The notes: generated from the letters alone by a model not told the origin. Shown: positions 40,067 through 48,060, counted from the stretch's first letter. The stretch is DNA of 48,208 bases from an uncultured Eggerthella sp. (GCA_905203045.1 CAJKUH010000015.1:1-48208), one strand, 5' to 3'. Made by a program: numbers and translations.

Positions 40067-41380
40067 TTATTCCCAGGTACAGGGAGCCTCGCCGGCAGCC
40101 TGACGCTTGGACTTGAAGATAGTGTCGGGGATAGGCTCGCCGTGGTATACACCTACGCCGCCCTTGTCCTCGATTGCAGCAATTTCCTCGTCGGTGTAGC
40201 CGTACTTCTCCATGATTTCCTTGGTGTGGTAGCCAACGGGCTTTGCCAGGATAACCGGAGGATCGCCAGCAGACTCAAAGCGGAGAGGAGTCATAGGCAG
40301 AGCATGCTTGCCATACTCGTCATACTCAACGGTACGCAGGGAGTCGTTGATGTAAGCCTCTTCGTCACGCAGGATATCGGGGAAGCGGAACAGCTTCTGA
40401 GCAGGAACCTGGTTCTCGCGGAACTGTTCCATCCAGTACTCGAAGGGCTGCTTTGCGAATGCTTCTTCGAGCCAGCCGATAACTTCCTTGTTCTTGCCGG
40501 AAGCCTTGAGGTGCGAAAGGTCGCGGGTATCAACGTTGTCTACCTGGTCCTCACGGCCGAAGAGCTTCATCATCATTGCGTAGTACTTGTCGTACTGAGG
40601 CATGCAGATGTAGATCCACTTGTCGTCGGAGGTGCGATAGGTGTTGTTGAAGGGGTTGGGAACGTCGGTGCGGGACTTAGGATAGTCAGCGCCGAACTGC
40701 TGAGCGCAGATGCCGATGTCAGATGCGAAGATTGCAGCAGCATAGAGGTTGGTTACAACCTTGTCGCCCACACCGGTGCGGGTGCGGTTGAACAGAGCTG
40801 CGCAGATGCCGCCAGCCAGCATGCATGCAGCGTTGTTGTCGCCGAATGCCTGAGGTGCGATAGCAGGAGACTGGCCCTTCTCACGGAAAACGTTGGCAAC
40901 GCCGCCACGAGCAGCCCAGCATACTGCGTCATAACCAGGAGAATCCTTCTCAGCGCCGAACTCGCCATAGCCGCGCATCTGAGCCCAGATCAGGTGAGGG
41001 AACTCGGCATGCAGGGTTTCCCAGTCAAGGCCGAGCTTCTTCAGAGCCTTGTCGCGCAGGTTAACAACGAATACGTCGGCATCAGCAAGAAGCTTCTTCA
41101 TGAACTTCATGCCGTCCTCGTCCTTGAGGTTGATGGCAACGAGGTCCTTGTTGGTGTTGTTCAGGTCGAACGTAGGATCTTCGTAGTCGTTCTTTTCGCA
41201 ACCGAAGCCGGGGCCCTGAGTACGCTGAGCATCGCCGTGCAGGGGCTCGGTCTTGATGACGGTAGCGCCCATTTCGGACAGGCAGCGTACTGCAGCAGGA
41301 GCGGCAACCCATTCGCAGAGCTCTACGATCTTGACACCTGCGAGAGGGCCGAAGCCGTTGAGTTTATCTGTAGTGGACAT
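40067..41380 (-). CDS. CaiB/BaiF family (class III) CoA-transferase
   Basis: Formyl-CoA-transferase-type enzyme, 437 residues, that moves CoA between carboxylic acids through an aspartyl-CoA thioester. GPLAGVKIVELCEWVAAPAA is the family start, NLKDEDGMKFMKKLLADADV contacts CoA, and the catalytic Asp151 lies in DSPGYDAVCWAARGG. Such enzymes form interlocked dimers. Relatives act on carnitine (CaiB), bile acids (BaiF) and aryl-lactates (FldA); the sequence does not say which. The ATG at 41380 follows AAGGAG; the leader contains a long hairpin (41418-41471). The LysR gene lies upstream on the same strand, 422 bases away, and may control it. Confidence 0.93.
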   Translation of the reverse strand: MSTTDKLNGFGPLAGVKIVELCEWVAAPAAVRCLSEMGATVIKTEPLHGDAQRTQGPGFGCEKNDYEDPTFDLNNTNKDLVAINLKDEDGMKFMKKLLADADVFVVNLRDKALKKLGLDWETLHAEFPHLIWAQMRGYGEFGAEKDSPGYDAVCWAARGGVANVFREKGQSPAIAPQAFGDNNAACMLAGGICAALFNRTRTGVGDKVVTNLYAAAIFASDIGICAQQFGADYPKSRTDVPNPFNNTYRTSDDKWIYICMPQYDKYYAMMMKLFGREDQVDNVDTRDLSHLKASGKNKEVIGWLEEAFAKQPFEYWMEQFRENQVPAQKLFRFPDILRDEEAYINDSLRTVEYDEYGKHALPMTPLRFESAGDPPVILAKPVGYHTKEIMEKYGYTDEEIAAIEDKGGVGVYHGEPIPDTIFKSKRQAAGEAPCTWE

Positions 41381-41417
41381 ACAGACTGTTCTCCTTCCAT
41401 TATGACAAACCATGAAA

Positions 41418-41471
41418 TTTGCCTTTAGCGAGGACGTGCGATGCTTCGCGCATCCCTGCGTTCAAGGCAAA
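41418..41471 (-). other. Structured leader hairpin of the CoA-transferase gene
   Basis: TTTGCCTT and AAGGCAAA at the two ends pair perfectly; inside, GATGC-GCGAA-GCATC forms the tip, with partly paired sides between. In the mRNA the fold would end about 38 bases before the start codon. No T run follows it. Confidence 0.5.
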
Positions 41472-41589
41472 CTACATTACCTTATTTAGTATCGGCATCC
41501 TGAGTTCATGTTGGGACGGTCAGTAATTCGGGATTGGGTATTTTTTTTCGAAAAGCTGCGATTTTACCCATAAAACAAGGGCAATTTCC

Positions 41590-41602
41590 ACCGAATATCG
41601 GT
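41590..41602. promoter_or_regulatory. LysR-box-like palindrome upstream of the CoA-transferase gene
   Basis: ACCGA-ATA-TCGGT is a perfect inverted repeat and fits the A/T-flanked dyad of LysR sites in length. It is about 210 bases before the CoA-transferase start. In the 422-base gap 41381-41802 I see no gene; the other content is the leader hairpin and the inverted repeat at 41740. Confidence 0.4.
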
Positions 41603-41739
41603 CATCTGGAGCCATATTGCCCAGAAGAGACCGTCAAAACAGATGCAATGACCACCGAAAATGCCGTTTGCCGTCAACTTTGCCCCGCTGGCGGCACCTG
41701 CCACCCCAGGTCACGCAACCGAATGGCGCTATATTGCTG

Positions 41740-41789
41740 CGAACGGCTTGTTGGGCGGCCTCAAAGAAGAGCACCCAACAAGCCGTTCG
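41740..41789. repeat. 16-bp inverted repeat after the LysR gene
   Basis: CGAACGGCTTGTTGGG (41740-41755) and its exact complement (41774-41789) are separated by 18 bases. It starts 14 bases after the LysR stop on the minus strand. A T run is missing, so it is either a factor-dependent terminator or one more of the long intergenic hairpins seen in this genome. Confidence 0.65.
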
Positions 41790-41802
41790 GGATACATCGA
41801 TT

Positions 41803-42723
41803 TCAGTTTTTCCCATACTCCCCAGACATCGCATTTGGGAACCGATACGCGCTCATAAAGTCAATGAAATCGCTCACTACCTTTGGATGGGTCTCTTTCC
41901 GGCTAACCAAATACACCTTGTGGAAATCAACAGGAAGATCGTTGATGCGCAAGCACACCACATCTTGAAAAGCTTCAACCAGGAAGGAATAGCAGAACAG
42001 CGCCATCTTTTCCTTGCTCGAGGAAACAAGCGAGCACATGGTGATCTCGTCGGCGAACTCGCGACGTAAGTTCATGCCACACTCCGGCAAATGTTCCTGA
42101 ATGGAGGGGCCAGTAGGCGAAGAGGGACTGTAGGTTAGCACTTCCTCATTGCCCAATTCCGAAAGATTAATCGACTTACGCTTGGCAAGCGGGCTGTCTT
42201 TTCGCACACCAAGGACCAGGGGCTGAGACCACACTAAAACATAGTTGAAATCATCATCATGCCCACTCAGCCGAGAGGCAAAGGCAACATCGATGTCCCC
42301 GTTACGAAGGCGTTTGGTAAGCTCGGGGGAAAGAGCCTGGTCGATTACTATTTGGGGCTTTACTTTGCAAGACGAGGCAAACGATTCGATGGCCTCCGAC
42401 CAAAAGCGCCCCTGCATCGCATAAATCGTGCCAACACGAACCAAAGAGCTCACTTCGCCTTGGATCTCCCGAGCAATACGGAGACCCTTATCAAGGTCAT
42501 TCAAAGCAAGCGATACATATTCGTGATACGCCTTGCCCATATCGGTAAGCTCGATACGCGCCGACCCCTCGCTGCGCTGGAACAATTTGATGCCCAACTC
42601 TTTCTCGAGTCGCTTCATCGCAGACGAAAGCGTTGGTTGCGCAATATAAAGATCCTCTGCCGCACGCGTATAGTTAAGGACCTCAGCCAAATGGTCGAAA
42701 TACCGAAGATACTCAAGTCTCAT
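41803..42723 (-). CDS. LysR-type transcriptional regulator
   Basis: A 306-residue LysR regulator. The winged helix-turn-helix is at residues 1-60 (MRLEYLRYFDHLAEVLNYTR, then AAEDLYIAQPTLSSAMKRLE), followed by a linker helix and the two-lobed ligand domain (about 90-300). The ATG at 42723 follows GAGGGGG. It is a paralogue of the LysR gene at 47049-47972; both share YIAQPTLS, the MQGRFWS/MKGRFWS segment and the C-terminal SDFIDFMSAY/GDFIDFMSEY. It sits between the CoA-transferase gene and the shikimate-dehydrogenase-like gene, all on the same strand. The target is probably one of these two neighbours. Confidence 0.95.
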   Translation of the reverse strand: MRLEYLRYFDHLAEVLNYTRAAEDLYIAQPTLSSAMKRLEKELGIKLFQRSEGSARIELTDMGKAYHEYVSLALNDLDKGLRIAREIQGEVSSLVRVGTIYAMQGRFWSEAIESFASSCKVKPQIVIDQALSPELTKRLRNGDIDVAFASRLSGHDDDFNYVLVWSQPLVLGVRKDSPLAKRKSINLSELGNEEVLTYSPSSPTGPSIQEHLPECGMNLRREFADEITMCSLVSSSKEKMALFCYSFLVEAFQDVVCLRINDLPVDFHKVYLVSRKETHPKVVSDFIDFMSAYRFPNAMSGEYGKN

Positions 42724-42831
42724 GATAAAGCCCCCTCTGGCTGAACATTGGTCCCCTGAACCTAATTGTAGGTTTCCGAACCCAGAAATTCCGCCCCAAC
42801 ACAAAGCGACCAACATACGGGACATTCGCTA

Positions 42832-42862
42832 GAAGCCCTAGCGCCTTTAGCGCCAGGGCTTC
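42832..42862 (-). terminator. Terminator of the shikimate-dehydrogenase-like gene
   Basis: Minus strand: GAAGCCCTGGCGC / GCGCTAGGGCTTC, a 13-bp stem with one G-U pair, 25 bases after the stop. The T stretch behind it is poor. Confidence 0.65.
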
Positions 42863-42886
42863 CCTTGCCAAAGATAAGAGCAGAAA

Positions 42887-43753
42887 TTAGAAGTACTTTT
42901 CCTTTATGTAATCGCAAGGCATCTCGATATCGAACCAGATCTTTTCGCTCAGGGCGGCCTGTCGAAGCAGCATTTCGATGCCTGGAGCGGTTTCGAGACC
43001 ATGGGCCTTTGCCATCTTGATCAGCTTAGTTTCGCGCGGGTCATATACTGTGTCGGCAACAAACAGATTGTCATGCAGCATGTCTTCATCGATGGTGCAT
43101 TCGTTTTCCAGCGGAGGCATACCAACGCGAGTGGCGTTGACGAACAGTTGGGAATTTTTTACCGCACGAGCAAGCTGCTCCCTATTCTCAAGATCATTCA
43201 AAACCATAGGAACGCCGGTCTTCTGGGCAAGGTCCACAACACGCTCGCGGGTGGAAGCCCAGAAATCATCTTTACGGTTAAACACATTCACACAGGCAAC
43301 GCCATCAAGGGCTAGCTGGGTAAAAATCGCAGAGCCCGCGCCGCCTGCGCCAACAATGGTGACCACTTTGCCTTCAGGCTCGAACCCATGATGGCGAAGA
43401 TTCTCGACAAACCCAGCACCGTCAGTATTGTCGCCAATGGACTTGCCATCCTTGACAACAACTGTGTTAACCGCTCCCATCAATTCCGCGGCAGGACTCA
43501 ATTCGTCAAGATACTGCCCTACCGCCGTCTTGCATGGCATGGTTACGTTGTAGCCAACGACGCCCATTTCAGCCAGACCCTTTACCGCATCCTTAAGCTT
43601 ATCAGGCGTTACATCAAACGCGATATACACAGCATCCACGCCCGTCTTTTGGAACGAGTCGGTATGCATTACTGGAGACATGGAGTGTTCAACAGGAGAG
43701 CCCACAAGGCCCACAAGCTTAGTTGCACCGGAGATATTGATGTCGATTCCCAT
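42887..43753 (-). CDS. Shikimate/quinate 5-dehydrogenase-like enzyme (AroE/YdiB family)
   Basis: A 288-residue NAD(P)-dependent dehydrogenase. The substrate domain has GSPVEHSMSPVMH and YNVTMPCKTA with the catalytic Lys, and the catalytic Asp is in GDNTDGAGF. The cofactor domain has VGAGGAGSAIFTQLA, then NVFNRKDDFW; the Asn-Arg after strand 2 often indicates NADP use, but YdiB-type enzymes take both. NATRVGMPPLENE is the usual third motif. AAAGGA precedes the ATG at 43753. It is not in an aromatic-amino-acid operon but next to LysR and Gfo/Idh/MocA genes, so a role in quinate/shikimate breakdown is more likely than in chorismate synthesis. This is inferred. Confidence 0.92.
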   Translation of the reverse strand: MGIDINISGATKLVGLVGSPVEHSMSPVMHTDSFQKTGVDAVYIAFDVTPDKLKDAVKGLAEMGVVGYNVTMPCKTAVGQYLDELSPAAELMGAVNTVVVKDGKSIGDNTDGAGFVENLRHHGFEPEGKVVTIVGAGGAGSAIFTQLALDGVACVNVFNRKDDFWASTRERVVDLAQKTGVPMVLNDLENREQLARAVKNSQLFVNATRVGMPPLENECTIDEDMLHDNLFVADTVYDPRETKLIKMAKAHGLETAPGIEMLLRQAALSEKIWFDIEMPCDYIKEKYF

Positions 43754-43845
43754 GACGATATCCTTTCTAGAGTTCAGATAGCAGCTTGATGGCTATCCGA
43801 AAACAAGCAATTTGCTGAAGCGATTAGCCCATTCGAGCGAAGGCA

Positions 43846-43905
43846 GAAAGTGGAAAGAGAAGGTGCCTTCCGAACCGTTAGGGACGCCCGGAAGGGCACA
43901 CTTTC
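43846..43905. other. Bulged hairpin between the oxidoreductase and AroE-like genes
   Basis: GAAAGTG (43846-43852) pairs with CACTTTC (43899-43905), and inside GTGCCTTCCG pairs with CGGAAGGGCAC with a single bulge. It lies 32 bases after the stop of the first Gfo/Idh/MocA gene. No T run follows. Confidence 0.45.
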
Positions 43906-43936
43906 CGCTACGCATGGAGCACTCGCGAGGAAAAGG

Positions 43937-44980
43937 CTAAAAAATAACGGGAGCTTCCTTTTCCGCGGATTCCTGAATAGCGTTGATCACCTTCAGGGTG
44001 TCCAGGGCGTTCTCGCCGGAGCAGCGCGGGACGGTCTCGCGGCCCAGGCACAGGTCCACGAAGTGCTCGAGCTCGGCGGTCATCGGGTCGTTCCTCTCGA
44101 CGTCGAAGTGCTCGTGCTTGACGGGCTGCAGCCATCCGTAGGCGTCGTCGTCCTGGTAGTACAGGTCCATGTTCGGGAAGCCGAAGGAGCCCCTCGTGCC
44201 GAACACGCGCATGCTGTTCTCGCCGGGGCACATGGTGAAGAAGGTGTTCTCCTGCGCCGCCAGGTCGTAGTTCCAGGGGCCGGGCGTGCCGTCCGAGATG
44301 AAGTAGCTGGCCGTCACGCCGCCCTCGTACTCCACCACGGCGGAGACGGAGTCCTCGACCTCGTTGTGGCGGATGGTGTTGCGGGCCGCGGCGTACACCT
44401 TAGTAGGCTTCATGCCGGTGACGAAGTTCAGGTCGTCGAAGTCGTGGATGGCGTTGATCAGCAGCGGGCCGCCGCCCTTCTTGGTGCGCCACTCCACGTC
44501 GAAGTACTCGTGCGGCTTGGCGATGGCGTAGCTCGACTGGATGCCCACGATCTGGCCCAGCTTGCCCGAGTCTATAACCTGGCGAAGCAACTGGTAGCGA
44601 CTAGAGGAACGGCGATGATGCCCAACCAAAAGCGTCGCCCCGGCATCCTTGCAGATCTTGATGATGTGCTCGCCTTCCTCAACGGTATTGGCGATGGGCT
44701 TTTCCAGCAGGATGTTCTTGATGCCGGCCGCAAGAGCGAGCTCAACAGACTGCACATGCAGAGGATTGGGCAACGCAATTGCCACTGCATCTACATCCTC
44801 CTGCTTCAAAAGCAGCGTGTAGTCGTTATACAAAGGAGCGCCCACCTCTTCGGCGACCTTAACATCATGCTCGCCGAAACCTGCCACGGCAATCAGTTCG
44901 ATTTCCGGATTCGCCTTTGCATCGCGGGCGATCTTAGAGCCTTGGTTTAAACCTAGGACAGCCATCTTGACCTTGTTCAT
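43937..44980 (-). CDS. Gfo/Idh/MocA-family oxidoreductase, copy 1
   Basis: A 347-residue NAD(P)-dependent dehydrogenase of sugars, inositols or similar polyols. The Rossmann start MAVLGLNQGSKIARDAKANP has a Gly-x-Asn-x-Gly loop instead of the common Gly-x-Gly, ALPNPLHVQSVELALAAG and LLEKPIANTVEEGE (the Glu-Lys-Pro motif) follow, and the C-terminal beta-sheet domain has GGPLLINAIHDFDDLNFVTG with the His-Asp that often serve catalysis. There is no signal peptide. Bases 43984-44947 recur at 45811-46774. Codon use changes sharply near 44574: the C-terminal part ends almost all codons in G or C, unlike its surroundings. ATG at 44980 with AAGGAAGGGG. Confidence 0.92.
   Translation of the reverse strand: MNKVKMAVLGLNQGSKIARDAKANPEIELIAVAGFGEHDVKVAEEVGAPLYNDYTLLLKQEDVDAVAIALPNPLHVQSVELALAAGIKNILLEKPIANTVEEGEHIIKICKDAGATLLVGHHRRSSSRYQLLRQVIDSGKLGQIVGIQSSYAIAKPHEYFDVEWRTKKGGGPLLINAIHDFDDLNFVTGMKPTKVYAAARNTIRHNEVEDSVSAVVEYEGGVTASYFISDGTPGPWNYDLAAQENTFFTMCPGENSMRVFGTRGSFGFPNMDLYYQDDDAYGWLQPVKHEHFDVERNDPMTAELEHFVDLCLGRETVPRCSGENALDTLKVINAIQESAEKEAPVIF
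43984..44947. repeat. 964-bp direct duplication, unit 1
   Basis: This block recurs at 45811-46774, offset 1827 bases; I found no difference when comparing the two by eye and in two reading frames. The block covers nearly the whole oxidoreductase gene except its first and last codons. The VOC gene lies between the two units. Confidence 0.92.
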
Positions 44981-45038
44981 AAGGATCCCCTTCCTTAGGA
45001 TTCCCCCTCCAACGTCTTCGATTATCCAGCCCGTAGCT

Positions 45039-45062
45039 CAGTGAATCCAATAGCGTTCACTG
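45039..45062. promoter_or_regulatory. Inverted repeat upstream of oxidoreductase copy 1
   Basis: CAGTGAA (45039-45045) and TTCACTG (45056-45062) with a 10-base spacer, about 60-80 bases before the start codon. Size and place fit an operator; the protein is unknown, LysR is possible. Confidence 0.45.
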
Positions 45063-45144
45063 CGGTTTGGCGGTCAAGTATCGCAAAACGCAATACCCGC
45101 TTGTCAGATGCATATCCCACGCTTTTCTATTGTGCTTATTAATC

Positions 45145-45172
45145 AAAAAAGCTCACAGTTTATGCTGTGAGC
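45145..45172 (-). terminator. Terminator of the VOC gene
   Basis: Minus strand: GCTCACAG-6-CTGTGAGC followed by six T, 75 bases after the VOC stop. Confidence 0.85.
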
Positions 45173-45246
45173 TTGTGATATTCATTTGCTTTATTGAATA
45201 TTTTAATTACTTGATTAGTCGAGGTTCAAGCCGGCAAAGCCCAAGA

Positions 45247-45735
45247 CTACGCCTTTGGTTTGGTTACCGCCTCAATGATGAAGCCCAATGCATCAACGGA
45301 GTCGTAATACGTGAAAGTCGCCGTAGGATCAACGAGCGATCTGCCCTCCATGTATTTGGAAATGCCGCGCTCTTCCATAGCCTTCGTCACCTCGTCGTTG
45401 TTCTCAACGTCAAAACGAAGATGATGCAGGGCGTGCCCATGCGCACGGAAACCCTCGTCAAGGTAATCGTGCCAAATAGTATCAACATCGCCAACAGGCT
45501 GCAGGAACTCCAACTGGACATTCAGCTGGTTGTAAAAAGCCGCCTTCACGGGAGCATCGATAATTTCCCCGCGGTACCACGTCTTTTTGTATACGCTGTC
45601 GTTCTCGACGTCTGGCGTGAAGCCGAACACCTTTAGCATTCCCACCTTGGCCTTTTCCAGATCTTCCACGACAATGCCCACTTGGGTGATATCCCCTAAA
45701 AGTCCAGCGAGCTCTTTTGCGTTCTCCGCACTCAT
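45247..45735 (-). CDS. VOC-superfamily metalloenzyme (glyoxalase/methylmalonyl-CoA epimerase-like)
   Basis: A 162-residue vicinal-oxygen-chelate protein with two beta-alpha-beta-beta-beta modules. Possible metal ligands in order are Gln of ITQVGIVVEDLEKAK, Glu of NVQLEFLQPVG, His of GHALHHLRFDVEN and Glu of LGFIIEAV. A Gln-Glu-His-Glu set occurs in glyoxalase I, while epimerases normally start with His. I chose the ATG at 45735 because AGGAG is 9 bases away; the ATG at 45744 is directly against it. It lies between the two duplicated oxidoreductase genes on the same strand and probably acts on a product of the same pathway (inference). Confidence 0.88.
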   Translation of the reverse strand: MSAENAKELAGLLGDITQVGIVVEDLEKAKVGMLKVFGFTPDVENDSVYKKTWYRGEIIDAPVKAAFYNQLNVQLEFLQPVGDVDTIWHDYLDEGFRAHGHALHHLRFDVENNDEVTKAMEERGISKYMEGRSLVDPTATFTYYDSVDALGFIIEAVTKPKA

Positions 45736-45763
45736 CAAACTCATCTCCTATCAGGCGCCATAC

Positions 45764-46807
45764 TTACAGCTTCACCGGTAGTTCGGTTTCGGCAGATTTT
45801 TGGATGGCTTTGATCACCTTCAGGGTGTCCAGGGCGTTCTCGCCGGAGCAGCGCGGGACGGTCTCGCGGCCCAGGCACAGGTCCACGAAGTGCTCGAGCT
45901 CGGCGGTCATCGGGTCGTTCCTCTCGACGTCGAAGTGCTCGTGCTTGACGGGCTGCAGCCATCCGTAGGCGTCGTCGTCCTGGTAGTACAGGTCCATGTT
46001 CGGGAAGCCGAAGGAGCCCCTCGTGCCGAACACGCGCATGCTGTTCTCGCCGGGGCACATGGTGAAGAAGGTGTTCTCCTGCGCCGCCAGGTCGTAGTTC
46101 CAGGGGCCGGGCGTGCCGTCCGAGATGAAGTAGCTGGCCGTCACGCCGCCCTCGTACTCCACCACGGCGGAGACGGAGTCCTCGACCTCGTTGTGGCGGA
46201 TGGTGTTGCGGGCCGCGGCGTACACCTTAGTAGGCTTCATGCCGGTGACGAAGTTCAGGTCGTCGAAGTCGTGGATGGCGTTGATCAGCAGCGGGCCGCC
46301 GCCCTTCTTGGTGCGCCACTCCACGTCGAAGTACTCGTGCGGCTTGGCGATGGCGTAGCTCGACTGGATGCCCACGATCTGGCCCAGCTTGCCCGAGTCT
46401 ATAACCTGGCGAAGCAACTGGTAGCGACTAGAGGAACGGCGATGATGCCCAACCAAAAGCGTCGCCCCGGCATCCTTGCAGATCTTGATGATGTGCTCGC
46501 CTTCCTCAACGGTATTGGCGATGGGCTTTTCCAGCAGGATGTTCTTGATGCCGGCCGCAAGAGCGAGCTCAACAGACTGCACATGCAGAGGATTGGGCAA
46601 CGCAATTGCCACTGCATCTACATCCTCCTGCTTCAAAAGCAGCGTGTAGTCGTTATACAAAGGAGCGCCCACCTCTTCGGCGACCTTAACATCATGCTCG
46701 CCGAAACCTGCCACGGCAATCAGTTCGATTTCCGGATTCGCCTTTGCATCGCGGGCGATCTTAGAGCCTTGGTTCAAGCCCAATACAGCCAGTCTTATCG
46801 ATCCCAT
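45764..46807 (-). CDS. Gfo/Idh/MocA-family oxidoreductase, copy 2
   Basis: Same protein as the gene at 43937-44980 except for the first few (MGSIRLAVLG) and last residues (IKAIQKSAETELPVKL); 347 residues in both. The Glu-Lys-Pro motif and the His-Asp of the second domain are identical. The codon-use break is again inside the gene, near 46401. ATG at 46807 follows GGAGAGGG. The VOC gene starts 29 bases after its stop, so copy 2 and VOC form a short operon, preceded by the palindrome 46864-46888 and the LysR gene. Confidence 0.92.
   Translation of the reverse strand: MGSIRLAVLGLNQGSKIARDAKANPEIELIAVAGFGEHDVKVAEEVGAPLYNDYTLLLKQEDVDAVAIALPNPLHVQSVELALAAGIKNILLEKPIANTVEEGEHIIKICKDAGATLLVGHHRRSSSRYQLLRQVIDSGKLGQIVGIQSSYAIAKPHEYFDVEWRTKKGGGPLLINAIHDFDDLNFVTGMKPTKVYAAARNTIRHNEVEDSVSAVVEYEGGVTASYFISDGTPGPWNYDLAAQENTFFTMCPGENSMRVFGTRGSFGFPNMDLYYQDDDAYGWLQPVKHEHFDVERNDPMTAELEHFVDLCLGRETVPRCSGENALDTLKVIKAIQKSAETELPVKL
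45811..46774. repeat. 964-bp direct duplication, unit 2
   Basis: Second unit of the block at 43984-44947, same orientation. Left of the unit the two genes differ in their last 16 codons, right of it in their first codons, so the ends of the duplication lie just inside the gene. Confidence 0.92.
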
Positions 46808-46863
46808 TTCCCTCTCCTTCACTTCCCCATAACGCACACATCAGAGCAATTAACAGAAGTAAT

Positions 46864-46888
46864 TAACTATTAATAAATGTAATAGTTA
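46864..46888. promoter_or_regulatory. 25-bp perfect palindrome upstream of oxidoreductase copy 2
   Basis: TAACTATTA-7-TAATAGTTA, 9-bp arms, 57-81 bases before the start codon in an A/T-rich stretch. Place and form fit the recognition site of the LysR regulator encoded just upstream (47049-47972). No gene is seen in 46808-47048. Confidence 0.55.
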
Positions 46889-47048
46889 TGCGTTCTTTCA
46901 ATAAAAATACCATACGCTATACCGCGTAAAAGCATTCATACAAAGCAGAGTGGAACCTATTCAAAATGGCCCGGAAAACCCCAGGCCATTGAACAGTTAA
47001 AAGTTATTCATTTGAAGGAACCGCATAGAGCAAGAGCCCGATGGAGAC

Positions 47049-47972
47049 TTACGCAGTGCGCGCTTCCGAGAACACATCGGGAAAATCGTATTCACTCATG
47101 AAATCGATGAAATCGCCCACGATCTTCGAATGCGCCTCATCGCGACTCATCAGATAAATCTTATGGAAATCAGCAGGAGCATCGGCAATAGGGATGCACA
47201 CCACATCATCGAAAGCGTTCACCAAAATGGAGTACACCATCAGCGCCACATCGGTCGAATGCGAGGAAACAAACGAAGAAAGCGAAAGCTCGTCGTCGAA
47301 ACTGCGCACCATGTTCAGCTCGTCTTTGTAGTCTTTCAGCAGTTCATCGATGCTGGCCGAAACAGAAGATTTCGCACTGTAGGTAAGCAGGCGCTCATTC
47401 TTCAGTTCTTCAATGGTAATGGACTCTTTTTTGGCCAGGGGACTTTTCACGTTCACGCATGCCACCAACGACTGCGACCACACATGAATATGGTTCAGGC
47501 CCTTCGCCTCGGGCGTCATGGCAGCAAACGCAACATCGATACCACGGCTCTTTAGCTGGTTGGCGAGCTCGGCAGAATACGCCTGTTCCATATGAAAGTG
47601 AGGCAACGAACCCCACTGGCTGATGAAATCATCGATGGCATTCGACCAGAAGCGCCCTTTCATGGAATACACCGTGCCCAAGCGCAGCAGGTTGTCCGAT
47701 TCGTTCTGCGACTCCAACGCCAGGTTAAGCCCGGTGTCGTAGCATTCAAGCGCCTGCGTCACATATTCGTGGAAAATGCGACCCTGTTCGGTAAGCTCCA
47801 CGCGCGATGCCACCCCTTCGGCACGGCGGAAAAGAGTAAGGCCCACTTCCTGTTCCATACGTTTGATAGCGGCAGAAAGCGTTGGCTGGGCAATATAGAG
47901 CGACTTTGCCGCGTTGGTGTAGCTGAGCATTTCGGCCAAACGGTCGAAATAGCGCAAATGGTCAAGCTTCAT
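47049..47972 (-). CDS. LysR-type transcriptional regulator
   Basis: A 307-residue LysR regulator with the helix-turn-helix at residues 1-60 (MKLDHLRYFDRLAEMLSYTN, AAKSLYIAQPTLSAAIKRME) and the ligand domain from about residue 90. It is a paralogue of the regulator at 41803-42723. The ATG at 47972 is where homology begins; GGGGAT is a moderate ribosome site. It stands upstream of and in line with oxidoreductase copy 2 and VOC, and downstream of an MFS transporter gene, and is the likely regulator of one of them. LysR genes are usually divergent from their target, which is not the case here. Confidence 0.95.
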   Translation of the reverse strand: MKLDHLRYFDRLAEMLSYTNAAKSLYIAQPTLSAAIKRMEQEVGLTLFRRAEGVASRVELTEQGRIFHEYVTQALECYDTGLNLALESQNESDNLLRLGTVYSMKGRFWSNAIDDFISQWGSLPHFHMEQAYSAELANQLKSRGIDVAFAAMTPEAKGLNHIHVWSQSLVACVNVKSPLAKKESITIEELKNERLLTYSAKSSVSASIDELLKDYKDELNMVRSFDDELSLSSFVSSHSTDVALMVYSILVNAFDDVVCIPIADAPADFHKIYLMSRDEAHSKIVGDFIDFMSEYDFPDVFSEARTA

Positions 47973-48060
47973 GTAGCGATCCCCGTTGAAAAGGCGATGA
48001 AACCAGATACATAGACCCTCGCTATTGGTTCTCATCGCAAATGAACCTATTCACTATAAC

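Noticed and set aside
45031..45062. CCCGTAGCTCAGTG resembles the start of a tRNA
   Set aside because: No anticodon or T arm follows at the right distance; the match ends after the first 14 bases. The stretch is better explained by the CAGTGAA dyad.
45800..46873. A 357-codon Val/Leu/His-rich frame on the plus strand, repeated at 43850-44950
   Set aside because: Mirror of the Gfo/Idh/MocA genes. Its double occurrence only reflects the duplication.
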